64,000 nt of DNA from Tanytarsus gracilentus (GCA_038502055.1 JAXRKN010000045.1:2874501-2938500); one strand, 5' to 3'. Numbered from the stretch's first letter, positions 1-9,730 are shown. The notes: generated by a model from the sequence alone, not told the origin. Made by a program: numbers and translations.

Positions 1-20
1 CTTTAAAAGAGAAGTAATTA

Positions 21-240
21 ACATAAGCTTTAACTCTCGCTTCATAATATAATCCTCAACACACTATGTGGGAATTCGCACGATACGCTAAAAAAATCTT
101 AAATTTTGACTTCAAAAAAGAGCATATACCTAAACATGTTTGTTTGTTTCTAAAATTGAACCATTGAAAATGTAATTAAAAATGTTTGCAAAAAGGATGT
201 TGAGGATTATAAAATTAACGAGAAAAGTAAAAGTTTATGC
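21..240. repeat. Imperfect inverted repeat inside the last RPA12 intron (MITE-like)
   Basis: Bases 21-61 and the reverse complement of 199-240 are similar over about 40 bases; both end in ATAATCCTCAACA. Between them lie about 140 AT-rich bases with no reading frame. The layout (short inverted arms, no coding capacity, in an intron) fits a miniature inverted-repeat element. I see no clear target-site duplication, so a simple intronic hairpin is also possible. Confidence 0.4.
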
Positions 241-275
241 ATTTTTCTTGTGCTAACGAGGAGTTAATAAATTAC

Positions 276-648
276 CTTCTTAGCTGGAGAGTTTTGTATG
301 ACATTTTATCGTGTCCACATTTTTTGCATTGCCTGAAATTTATAAATTAATTCGCACGAGTTACACTTCAATTTCAATTACTCACTTTTCCACAACTGGT
401 CCATCATCATTGTCGCTATCATCTTCTTCTGTCTGCTTAGTTACCTTATTAAATTGAACTGTGTACTCGACATACATGTCGCCAAAAACTAAAATTATGT
501 ATTTTAAAAATTAGGAAATGTTAAAAAAAATTTAAATACCATCAACGCTGTGTTCTTTTTCGCAAAGAAAGCAAACTATTCCACCGGTTGGCTTTAATTG
601 AGGCAAGATGGTGCCGCAATCAGGACAAAATCCGGCAACTTTACTCAT
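276..648 (-). CDS. Polr1H: RNA polymerase I subunit RPA12 (POLR1H/ZNRD1), 3' part beyond the window
   Basis: Small zinc-ribbon subunit of RNA polymerase I, acting in the nucleolus in rRNA synthesis and RNA cleavage. Three exons are visible on the minus strand: 648-540, 488-386 and 332-276, with phases 1, 2 and 2 that join without a stop. The first exon starts MSKVAGFCPDCGTILP and carries the N-terminal CxxC..CxxC zinc ribbon (FCPDCG, then VCFLCEKEH). Exon 2 is an acidic linker. Exon 3 begins the C-terminal TFIIS-like ribbon (QCKKCGHDKMSYKTLQLR). The family continues with a SADEGQT-type stretch and a last CxxC, which I do not find between 1 and 275, so the final exon should lie outside the window. 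Divergent from the hnRNP gene, 279 bases between start codons. Identification is firm; the gene is incomplete only because of the window edge. Confidence 0.9.
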
Positions 649-927
649 TTTTAATTATTTGATGAATTTTTCAATTTATTTAATTGTTTGTAAACAATGC
701 AATGTGATTTTTTTCTCGCAACGTTGCGAACCCCTCAGTAAAAAAAATCTCTTGTGACAAAACTTTTTGACTGCCGCCGAAAAAAAATAACCTTTAATAA
801 GAAGCTCAATTTAATTTTTAATTTTGAGCGATAAAACTCATGATAAGTTATTAAAAACTATTGATGCGCATCAATTAGTGATTACTTTAGTGAAAGATAG
901 TGAAGAATATTGAAAGCAGCGCCGATA
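649..927. promoter_or_regulatory. Bidirectional promoter of RPA12 and the hnRNP gene
   Basis: This 279-base gap separates two divergent start codons, so both promoters must lie in it or overlap it. No TATA box at a sensible distance is evident. Two perfect 14-base palindromes are present: TCGCAACGTTGCGA at 716-729 and TTGATGCGCATCAA at 861-874. Each could bind a dimeric factor or fold into a cruciform. Function is inferred from position only. Confidence 0.55.
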
Positions 928-2616
928 ATGAGTGAAACAGCGATGCACGACGAGGAGTATAATGAAGAAAATCAAAATGATGTCGGAAATGGCGATAACG
1001 AGCAGCGTAATGCCAAGAACAATAATGTAAGTTGTCCTTTAAACCCTAAATTCATCATAATTTGGTAATTTCATATCACTAATTTGATGTCGCCGAGGCG
1101 GCCATGATAAGAAAAAAAAATTATCACTTGATTGAGTTCAATGACCTAAATTTACATTTTCCCATCGCCCACAGGAGGAGCCTGAGTGCATGAGAAAGCT
1201 ATTTATCGGTGGACTTGACTATCGTACGACCGACGAGACATTGAAGAGCTATTTTGAGAAATGGGGAGATATTGTTGACGTGGTATGTAAAAAGTTGAGC
1301 TTATCAAGGCCAAAAAAATGTTCTAAATTAGAACTTCTAATTCAATCATAAACTAAATTTAGGTCGTTATGAAAGACCCAAAAAGTAAACGATCTCGTGG
1401 CTTTGGATTCATCACTTATAGCCGTTCATCAATGGTTGATGCCGCACAAGCCGCTCGCCCACACAAAATTGATTCACGGTATGTTTAAAATGGAATTTGT
1501 ATTTTATAACAATATCGTGTATACAGCTCCAGCTCCGATTTCACTCTTTAATCTAATGAAGTCGCCGTTTCATTGCTGTTAAATTATAATTATTTTGGCA
1601 CTGGGGATTTTTTCGCAGTTTCATCTGTTTTATGTTGAAAATGCGCTTATTTTCTTTGCTACAATTCTTTTCACAATTTTTATAGGCTCATTTAATTTTT
1701 GAAACGTATCTCTAAAGTCTTACTTATAATCTCTATTTTAGTGTCGTTGAACCCAAACGTGCTATTCCACGCAATGACATTAATCGACCCGAAGCCGGCT
1801 CATCTGTGAAGAAACTTTTTGTTGGTGGCCTTAAGGATGACTTTGAGGAGGACGATTTGAAGGACTATTTCTCGCGTTTCGGAAGCATTGCATCGGTAAT
1901 TATCGTTAGCGATAAGGACAGTGGAAAAAAGCGTGGATTCGGTTTCGTTGAATTTGACGACTACGATCCAGTTGACAAAATCATTTGTAAGTTATTGTAA
2001 AGTAATTAGCAGAGAGTGCATACAATTAACACATTATTTTATTATAGTGCAAAAGAGCCATCAAATCAAGGGAAAACTTTTGGATGTTAAGAAAGCCATT
2101 AGCAAGCAAGAAATGGATCGATTCCGTAATGATTCACGAGGTGGAAATAGTTACGGAGGATCGTATAGTAATAACTCATTTGGAAATGGATATGGCCGAA
2201 GTGGAGCTGGTGGGGGCGGAAGTCAAGGAAGTTGGAACAATAATAGCCGTATGGGTGGCGGTGGTGGAGGAGGAGGAGGTGGTAATGGAAACTGGGGTCA
2301 ATGGTCTAATGACAGTTATGGAAGCACTGGTAATAATTGGAGCAATGACACTGGACCATGGGACAATAGTCAAGGTTGGAGCAATGGTGGAAGCTCTGGA
2401 TACAATCAAAATGGCTGGTCAAATAACGGAAATAGTTTCGGCGGAGGCTATCAACAGCAAAGTTACAGTGGCGGTCCTCAACGAGGAGGCAAGAGCTTCT
2501 CAAACCGATCTGCACCATATAACCAAAGTAAAACATTAAAATTTTAATTTTAACATCGCTTATCGAGAATTTTTCTTATTTTAGGAAGCGGTGGTGGCGG
2601 AAATCGACGATACTAA
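928..2616 (+). CDS. Hrb87F: hnRNP A/B-type RNA-binding protein (Hrb87F/Hrb98DE family)
   Basis: Nuclear pre-mRNA-binding protein controlling splicing and mRNA packaging. Exons 928-1026, 1175-1282, 1363-1478, 1742-1986, 2048-2527 and 2585-2616 join in phase to 359 residues. After a 33-residue acidic start come two RRM domains: RRM1 at about residues 39-115 (RNP2 KLFIGG, RNP1 RGFGFITY) and RRM2 at about 130-205 (KLFVGG, KRGFGFVEF). The linker VEPKRAIPR is typical of hnRNP A1/A2. The C-terminal 150 residues are Gly/Asn/Ser-rich with a run of Gly, an RSAPY motif resembling a PY nuclear-import signal, and the end GGGGNRRY. The ATG at 928 is chosen because exon 1 is then exactly 33 codons and joins cleanly. 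If the last intron (2528-2584) is retained, the protein ends SKTLKF at a TAA at 2545-2547. I cannot separate the Hrb87F and Hrb98DE paralogues. Confidence 0.95.
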
Positions 2617-4903
2617 AAATTTTGAACTGTAAATTCAACGAAATATTTGTGTCATGTGAGTATAACATTCATTTTTTATATGCGGGCAAATCTATTTTAA
2701 AATTTATACGGAGTCGCTTTAAAAATTAAACTAGATTTGCCACTGAAAATTTATCAAAAAAATATATCGTCCAAAGGATAAGATTAGACAATTAAAAAAA
2801 AGAGTAAATATGACTGAAGCATTTACAACGTATTTTTCCTCCATCTAATATTTTTATAGGTTTCAAGAAATAATAATCTGTGTAGAAAAAATATTCGTAT
2901 AATTATTCAATCTGAGAAGAATTCTTTTTTGATGTCAATCGAGCTATCAACCATTCCTCTTCATTTGCTTTCTTCCCCACAAACAATACAAATTAGTGAT
3001 GAGATCAAGAATTAAACTAGGAGATAGTTGAATAGTTCAAGTGAATAGGACAATTATCAAGAGCAGGAAGCGTTTAAATTCTTTTCTCCCTCAATCAAAA
3101 AGTAGTCATATGATAGGCGCATACGTGAGTGGATTTGTTGGAAGACATTTTCGGATAGCATCAACATAATATTTAAAAAAATGATAGAAAGCTTTTTTTT
3201 GTTCTCTGATAATCAATTGTATACAATCAATTTTTCTTATTATTCGTCCTTTATTAAACAACCTTTATAACAACACATCAACATTATGTTCTCTTAACTT
3301 TTAAACTAATTTCCTTTGAACATAAATTTTAAAAAGTGGTGATTTTATATTAAATCTTTTATAAATATAAAGCGTACAATTAATTTCAATCACACATTAT
3401 TTTGACGTATGTGAACTAAGAAGTAAGAAATATACAATGAAATATTTTAGAATAAAATAAAATTCGTCATGATGCATATTGAGAGAAACGACCATTAAAC
3501 AAAAAAATACACGGTCGGAAAAAATTCTTACAAGCTCAGATTTGTATGATTTAGAACTTTGTGTGTCACTTATACTGGATAAAATGAGTCCGAAAGAAAC
3601 TAATTAGTAAACACAGGGATGTGCAAGATATGAAAAACTTATATAGGAAATGAAAGGAACCAATTATAAAATTTAAAATTCAAAATGAAATGAAAGAGGG
3701 TTAGGTTAGCATAAGACTAAGCCACAAAAGATGTTTAGAAGGCCCAAAAATAAAATATTGGGTCGTTAACTTTAGAAACATGATTGCAAAATAAATTTTA
3801 GAAAGAAATAACACATCAATCGAGTCTTCTATTTTTATTCATGTAATGTTTGTCATTTGAACTTGAAAAACCTTGCATACAAGCAGTTCTCATTAAGATA
3901 AACCATTTTTAAATTGAAAGAAGTTAGTGAAGGAAATTCGTGCAGCAGAAAGTGAGAGAGAGAGAAGACTTTTTAGGATGAGAGAAAATAGAGGATGAAA
4001 AGATTTATAGGAGGCAAGTATTAGAAGTTTAGGAACTTAAATAATGTTCAAGGAAAAATTTGGATAGGCCAGATTTTTGTTTGAGTGAAGCACAAACTCA
4101 TCAAATGAATTTTTATTGCACAGTTTTCACGTAAAATTTTATCCTGTGTAATCGCTTAAGAGACGAGTAGAAGTTTTTGGGGATGCGTGTTCAATTTCAT
4201 TTCCAATTATCATTTAATTATTTTCTTTTTGTTTCTCTTTTAAATAAAGCCCAATGCGATTCGACCCTGTGTGGACCTGGAATTTGATCTTTATGTAATG
4301 GTTTGTGAGTATTTTTTTAAAACTTTTAGCGGTGTTTAAACTGGATTCATATTGGTAAGATAATTAACAAATTTCACATGAACTTATTTACTTAAAATTT
4401 CATAAAAAATTTAATAAAATAAAAAAAAATAAAACAAAACGAAATATTTGCATCCTTTTTTTAAAAGAAATTTCAGTGTTGCGGTTATTTTTTTCGCTCG
4501 ATTGACAAACACTATTTTTAATGTCATGCTTTTTCAATTAAGGACTTTCTCAACTTTAATTCAAGCATAAAGGTATGTGGGGTATAAAAGTTAAATTTCG
4601 CGAACCAAGCAATGAAGTTTCCTATCAAAAATCTTCTGTTACAATGCCGGTATAATAAAACTTCTGGCACGCTCAACCTTAGAAACCTCTTTTATTCATT
4701 CTCCTTTAATTATTAAATTTTTTACGATGTATAGTTGAATTAGAATATCAATAAAGTTGAAATTAAAACTTAAAACTTTTAAATAAATTAGGAAGATATT
4801 TTAAAATATTTTTCTCAGGTGTATAAAAATAAGCTTTTATAGAGTGGTAGTCGGCGTTTACAATTTTTAATTAATCTAAAATAGTTTTTTCTATGTAATA
4901 TAA
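2617..4903 (+). other. 3' untranslated and downstream sequence of the hnRNP gene, with a probable 3'UTR intron
   Basis: No coding frame is evident. A strong donor (CAT|GTGAGTAT, GT at 2656) and an acceptor (TTTTTATAG, ending 2859) define a likely 204-base intron 39 bases after the stop codon. Several AATAAA signals occur, for example 4243-4248. A moderately GC-richer patch at about 4250-4310 (from CCAATGCGATTCGACC) stands out from its AT-rich surroundings, but I cannot assign it. Confidence 0.45.
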
Positions 4904-6240
4904 GGTAAGTCGAACTTTTGAGAAATTTTCATGCATTTTAAAACTTTTAAAACTTTTTTAAATTGCATTGAAAAATTCTTCTCAGTTGCCTTTGAAATAA
5001 TTTTTTCTTCATTCGAGGAAAAATTTCATCGAGAGCAATCGGAATTGTGAAGAAGGAGCGGTTAGTGAGCTCTCATGTTGAGCAATTAAAGAGGAAAATA
5101 GCAACTTCCATTCTGTTCTTGTCAAGCATCACGAACGAAAATGGGTCTTCTTCTCGCCGGCAAAGCAAACAAAATCAAGAGGAGAAGAAAAGCTGTGCTG
5201 CGAAGTGAAGAAGAGCGAGGAAAAATAAATCAACTGAAATTGTTCGAGGTGAGTTAAAAAAATCTGATGAAATTCTATCCAGAAAAAAATTCAGACCTCG
5301 TTCTTGATCATAAAATCATAGCAATCATTGACATTTTTTTCTTCTTTCTGATTCGCAGATAAAATTTGCCGTCGAGGAGCGATGGAGATCGAAAAAGCTC
5401 AAATCAGACGAGACCGCAGCAACTTTTGTTAAGAAATAATCCGAGCGAAAGGTCAATTGAGGTAAGTCGAACTTTTTGCCCACCTTTAAAAAAATTCATC
5501 TCAGTTGCCTTTGAAATTAATTTTCGTTCATTCAAGAAAAAATTTCGCCGCTAGAAGTTGTGATTGTGAAGAAGGAGCTGCGATGTTGAACATCAAGGAT
5601 CCAAATCAGCAATTAAAGAAGGAAATAGTTGCTTCCAAGCTGCTCTTGTCAAGAATCAAGCGTCACAAACGAAAATTGGGCTTTATTCTCGCTGGCAAAG
5701 GAAACAAAATCAAGAGAAGCAGAAAATCGTGCTGCGAAGTGAAAAAGCAAGGGAAAAATTAATCAATTGAAATTGTTCGAGGTGAGTTAAAAAAATCTGA
5801 TGAAATTCTATCCAGAAAAAAATTCAGACCTTGATCTTGATCATAAAATCATAGCAATCATTGACATTTTTTTCTTCTTTCATATTCGCAGATAAAAAAT
5901 TAAAAATGACGTCGAGGCGTGATGGAGATCGAAAAAGCTCAAATCAGACGAGACAGCAGCAGCTTTCGTAAAGAAATTATCTGAGCAGACTGACAATTGG
6001 GGTAATTTTAATTTTTTCGTTAGAAATTTTCATGTATTCACTAAAAAATTCTTCGCAGCTACCTTTGAAGCAAATTTTGATTCATTCAAGGAAATATTTC
6101 GCCGACAGCAGTCAGAATTTTGGGAATCTGTGCGAAGCAAGAGTGAAGTGCTGCCAAGCAATACGATTGAACCAACACTGAAACGCTGAAACGGAAATGG
6201 AATCTCAAAACATTTCAAAAATATTTATTAAGCGCTTTAA
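4904..6240 (+). pseudogene. Decayed tandem array of a two-exon unit from an unrecognised gene
   Basis: A unit of about 550 bases starts at 4904 (GGTAAGTCGAACTTTT), recurs at 5461, and a partial third begins near 6001. Each unit holds two exon-like blocks with splice-like borders: block A (acceptor TTCTCAG or TTCGCAG, donor TTCGAG|GTGAGTT) and block B (acceptor ATTCGCAG, donor near CAATTGAG|GTAAG). Read through the splice-like sites, copy 1 encodes LAGKANKIKRRRK and then an acidic stretch ending INQLKLFE. It continues into block B with WRSKKLKSDETAA and stops at a TAA after FVKK. In copy 2 the block B stop is open (KKLSEQTDNW), but a TGA lies directly before WRSKK. The third block A is fully open (ATFEANFDSFKEIFRR onward, ending LKR). 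Every copy is broken somewhere, so I call it a pseudogene array. The W-x2-FE-x-NF pattern faintly recalls BEL/Pao Gag helices, but this is weak. Confidence 0.55.
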
Positions 6241-6445
6241 ATTGTTGTAAAATTATTTTCCATATTTTTCTTCATTTCAGCTTTTATTCAATGTCCTTCC
6301 TTTCTTATTTTTTCAGCTTTTTGATTTTCAGTTAAATTTGCTATAAAAATGATTTTTACATTTTTTTCAGGTTATTATTAAGTTTATTCTCTGTAAAAAA
6401 TTACATAACCGAATTTTTAATTTTCGTGTACAATTTTTATTTTTT

Positions 6446-6540
6446 CCGAATAATACCCGAATAAAAACCCGAACGAAAAACCGAAGTTGGCCGAAAATTT
6501 TTGTATATAAATAGCGGAAATTTAAAAAAATATTTCAGTC
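6446..6540 (+). promoter_or_regulatory. Core promoter of the orphan gene: phased CCGAA boxes, TATA box, initiator
   Basis: Five CCGAA motifs start at 6446, 6457, 6469, 6481 and 6491, spaced 11, 12, 12 and 10 bases, about one helical turn each. A TATA box (TATAAATAG from 6506) follows. The insect initiator TCAGTC is at 6535-6540, its A at 6537 exactly 31 bases after the start of TATAAATA. Spacing and motifs together make a convincing RNA polymerase II core promoter. Confidence 0.8.
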
Positions 6541-6678
6541 GCTCTTGAATTTTCGAAGAAGAAGGTTGAAAAAAAAGAAGGTTTAAGAGGATTTTTCAAA
6601 CTGGTGGAAAAGTGAGTAGTGATTTTAACTTATGTTAAATTGGGTGAAAAAAATTTTTGTTATAGGAAAATTGAAAAA

Positions 6679-6993
6679 ATGGATGACTATTGCGAAACTT
6701 GTATTTTGATGGGAAGAATAATCATGAAGCTGCATAAAGACTTGGATGAATTGAGCAAGGAGTTTGACGAGTTAAATATGGAAAACTGGCGAAAAGAAAA
6801 CGAAATTCGAGATTTGGTAAATTATGTTAATTTGCTGATAATGGCAAATACTGATTTTTCTGAAAGATTTCAGGCTTATCGAGGAAGATTGCAAGGAAGA
6901 AAAGTTGATGTCGGTTGCCAAACCGATGATGTTGCTTATGACGGGTTGAAGAAGAAGAAAAAGAAGTGGTGGAGAAAATTATTGTGTTGTTAG
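6679..6993 (+). CDS. Orphan small protein, 104 aa, charged helical with polybasic -CC C-terminus
   Basis: I do not recognise this protein. Transcription should start at 6537; a 5'UTR intron (6612-6665, GTGAGTAG..TTATAG) makes the ATG at 6679 the first AUG of the spliced mRNA. Residues about 10-60 are charged and helix-prone (LDELSKEFDELN, WRKENEIRDL) and may form a coiled coil. Residues about 76-84 read VDVGCQTDD, resembling the short Q-T-D/E motifs bound by dynein light chain LC8, though the usual TQT is CQT here. The C-terminus is six lysines, then WWRKLLCC; a polybasic patch with terminal Cys-Cys recalls lipid-anchored ends such as those of Rab GTPases, so membrane attachment is possible (inference). 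The gene sits between inverted copies of a decayed repeat. ATTAAA at 7154-7159 could serve polyadenylation. Confidence 0.7.
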   Translation: MDDYCETCILMGRIIMKLHKDLDELSKEFDELNMENWRKENEIRDLVNYVNLLIMANTDFSERFQAYRGRLQGRKVDVGCQTDDVAYDGLKKKKKKWWRKLLCC

Positions 6994-7310
6994 AAGGTTG
7001 AAGAAGAAGATGATAAGAAGTTGAAGAAGATGAATTGAAGGTTGAAGAAAATGAAGATATATAATGAAATGTAAAATTTGAGTTTCAAAATTATTGGTAG
7101 AATGAATTGTAAATTTTTGGATTGTAAAAATTATAATGATGTGAAATGTAAAAATTAAAATGATATGAAATGTAAAAAAATGATTTAAATTAATTTAATT
7201 GAGAAGTGAAAAAAATTGAATTCAAATGATGCCTTCTTTAATTTTTCAGCTGGAATTCTGATCCTCAAGATGACAGTTCACCAAGCTCCTTCTTCACAAT
7301 CACAGCTTCT
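6994..7310 (+). other. 3' region of the orphan gene with simple tandem repeats
   Basis: GAAGGTTGAAGAAGA-type repeats directly follow the stop codon (to about 7060). AATGTAAAA / GATGTGAAATGT repeats follow (about 7070-7180). These look like 3'UTR low-complexity sequence. No open frame of note is present. Confidence 0.4.
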
Positions 7311-7699
7311 CTCGACGAAATATTTTCTTGAATGAATGAATCAAAATTTGCTTCAAAGGTAGCTGCGAACAACTTCAGGTTAACTCACCTCGAACAATTT
7401 CAGTTGATTAATTTTTCCCTTGCTTCTTCACTTCGCAGCACGATTTTCTTCTTCTCTTGATTTTGTTTCCTTTGCCAGCGAGAATAAAGCCCAATTTTCG
7501 TTTGTGACGCTTGATTCTTGACAAGAGCAGCTTGGAAGCAACTATTTCCTTCTTTAATTGCTGATTTGGATCCTTGATGTTCAACATCGCAGCTCCTTCT
7601 TCACAATCACAACTTCTCGCGACGAAATTTTTTCTTGAATGAATAAAAATTAATTTCAAAGGCAACTGAGATGAATTTTTTTAAAGGTGGGCAAAAAGT
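7311..7699 (-). repeat. Inverted copy of the exon-pair unit (right palindrome arm)
   Basis: The reverse complement of 7386-7699 matches 5476-5787 with about seven differences by eye over roughly 310 bases. It carries an 85-residue open frame (7665-7408, containing HKRKLGFILAGKGNKIKR) nearly identical to that at 5505-5762. Bases 7311-7375 match the next block (6051-6115) in reverse. In this arm the 260-base piece lying between these blocks on the left is reduced to a few bases (GTGAGTTAACCTGAAGTTGTTCGCAG). The two arms enclose about 1.6 kb with the orphan gene. Confidence 0.85.
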
Positions 7700-7994
7700 G
7701 TTTCAATTAATTTAATTAAAAGAATTGCCTGATCAATTAGGCGCTTTCAAGAAGCATTAATAATTTTTAGTTCTAACTCGACGTGATCATTGGCGCCAAA
7801 ATTCAAATTTTTTGCTTCATCAGCGAGTGAAGCGAAAAAAGATTCAAAAAAAGAAACACGAATTGAGCTCGACGAGTCGAACAGAAATTTTAAATACATT
7901 TTTAAGTGAATAAAGTAAAAGGATTCGAGTTTAAAGCTTGATTAAAGCATAGATAATTCATTAATACATAAGAAACAGTTGAAATTTAATCAAA
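7700..7994. other. Gap between the right palindrome arm and Fkbp39
   Basis: AT-rich sequence that must contain the Fkbp39 promoter and 5'UTR. No TATA box at a convincing distance was seen. Nothing else is recognised. Confidence 0.4.
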
Positions 7995-9473
7995 ATGTTT
8001 TGGGGTAAGAACATTTTTTTACCATTCTCTCAAACATGCCGGAAATTAAAAATTTCTCGATATTTCACGTGGTTTGTTAATAAATTTATGATTATAGCAT
8101 TTCACTTTCATTAACAATCGCAAATTAACCACATCTAGAGTCAATCCACGTGAAATTATTTAAAATTTTAACACCATTCTACATAACCCCAAATTTTCTC
8201 TCGCGAAACATCCAGGACTCATTCTTAAGGCTAACAAAAAGTACACACAGACACTCGAGAAGCCTTTCCATCTCACAAAAGCAGCTCTCGACTACGCCAA
8301 CGCAGAAGATGATCCAGTTCAGGTCATGTATTCCGATGGACAGGCCACATACTTGCTGTGCACACTTCAAAAGGGCAAAGAGTTGCAATGCGGTCTCGAT
8401 CTGACTTTCAATGAAGGCGACAAGTTGTGCTTTTCAACAAAAGGCAATGGCATCGTTCATCTGACCGGCTATTTGATTCCAGAAGACGACTTTAATTACG
8501 ATCCAATGGTGGACGATGAGGACGACAGCGAAGAAATTTCCGAAGAGGAGGAGGAGGAAGCAGTTCCAGATTTGCGTGAAAAGCTTTTGAAGAAAAAGAA
8601 AGAAAAGGAGAAGGCTGGCAAGAAGGACCAGAAAAAGAAGGCTGTTCCAGTTGAAGAGGATTCATCAGAAGCTGAAAGTGACGAAGAGCCGGCTCAAAAT
8701 GGAGACAAGTCATTAGATTCAAGTGCTGCTGTTGAGGACGATAGTGATGGTAACTATATCTTTTTATTAACATTTTCAACTAGTAGTAAAATTAATTTTT
8801 AAAGACGATGAGGGTCTCGAATTTGAAGAGGAAAGCGATGATGACGACGACGAGAGCGCAGATGACGAGGAAGAAGCAGGTGATGGTATGTATTTATAAT
8901 TTAATCTTTACTTGCAAAAAATTATAACAAAAAAAATTTTCTTTAGAAGACGACTCGGACGAAGAGGAAGTTGAAATGCCACCAAAGAAGCAGGCTAAAC
9001 TTGATCCTCAAGCTGCCAAAAAGCAACAGAAGAATGGCTTAGAAAATGGCCAGAAGAAGGACAAGAAAGAAAAGACACAACAAAAGGAACAGCAACAAGT
9101 GAAGAAGGACAAGCCACAGCCGGTTGATAACTCCACAAAGAAATTGCAAGGCGGACTTATGGTTCAAGATTTGAAGGCTGGTCAGGGCGCGGAAGCCAAG
9201 CCAGGCAAGAAGATTCAAGTGTATTATGAAGGTCGTCTCAAGAGCAACAACAAAGTCTTCGATTCCACTAAATCGGGTCCCGGCTTCAAAATGACTCTCG
9301 GTCGCGGTGAAGTCATCAAAGCTTGGGATATTGGTTTGGCTGGCATGAAAGTCGGAGGTAAACGTCGTCTCACATGCCCTCCCGCACTCGCTTATGGTGC
9401 TAAAGGAAATCCACCAGTAATCCCAGCTAACTCCACACTCATTTTCGATGTCGAGCTCAAGAACGTCTTGTAA
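7995..9473 (+). CDS. Fkbp39: Nucleolar FKBP39-type peptidyl-prolyl isomerase (nucleoplasmin-like + FKBP)
   Basis: Histone-chaperone-like nuclear prolyl isomerase, related to fly Fkbp39 and yeast Fpr3/4. Exons 7995-8004, 8216-8749, 8805-8885 and 8947-9473 join in phase to 383 residues. Exon 1 is only 10 bases (MFW plus one base of the next codon); the N-terminal FWGLILK matches the nucleoplasmin-like domain, about residues 1-95. Acidic and lysine tracts follow (about 100-270), typical of nucleolar proteins. The C-terminal FKBP domain (about 275-383) has VYYEGRL, KVFDST, GFKMTLG, EVIKAWD, LTCPPALAYGAKG and LIFDVEL, covering the usual active-site aromatic residues. Alanine stands where many members have glycine (KGWD). 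AATAAA at 9684-9689 is the likely poly(A) signal. The gene converges with the UBXN7-like gene. Three of the exon ends fall in acidic codons near GATG|GT, so small isoform differences are possible. Confidence 0.95.
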
Positions 9474-9683
9474 ACTCTCTAAAATCACATAACGAAAGCA
9501 TTTACTTGGAAAATGATGATCCTTTCCAATTCATCTCCTCTTTTATATCCATATCTAAACAGTTTAATGCAAGCAACACACTTAATGAATTAAAAAAATA
9601 ATTTTCAAATACTTTTAAGCCATTTAAGCATTTGTGAACTTTAAGAAGATAAAATTCTTTTTACCATCATTGCAGGAAGAAAA

Positions 9684-9723
9684 AATAAAAGAAAAAATCG
9701 TTTAAAATAAGATCAAATTTTAT
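9684..9723. terminator. Facing poly(A) signals between Fkbp39 and the UBXN7-like gene
   Basis: AATAAA on the plus strand at 9684-9689 serves Fkbp39. TTTATT at 9718-9723 is AATAAA on the minus strand, only eight bases after the stop codon of the facing gene. The two 3' ends must therefore abut or overlap. Confidence 0.65.
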
Positions 9724-9730
9724 TAAAACT

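Noticed and set aside
2084..2539. Second long frame overlapping the Gly-rich end of the hnRNP
   Set aside because: It is an out-of-frame reading of the GGN-rich coding sequence; the spliced frame explains the region fully.
6030..6218. Minus-strand 62-codon frame
   Set aside because: It lies opposite the open third block of the decayed repeat, which reads better on the plus strand.
8492..9488. Minus-strand frames opposite Fkbp39
   Set aside because: They are antisense shadows of acidic and lysine-rich codons of the FKBP gene.
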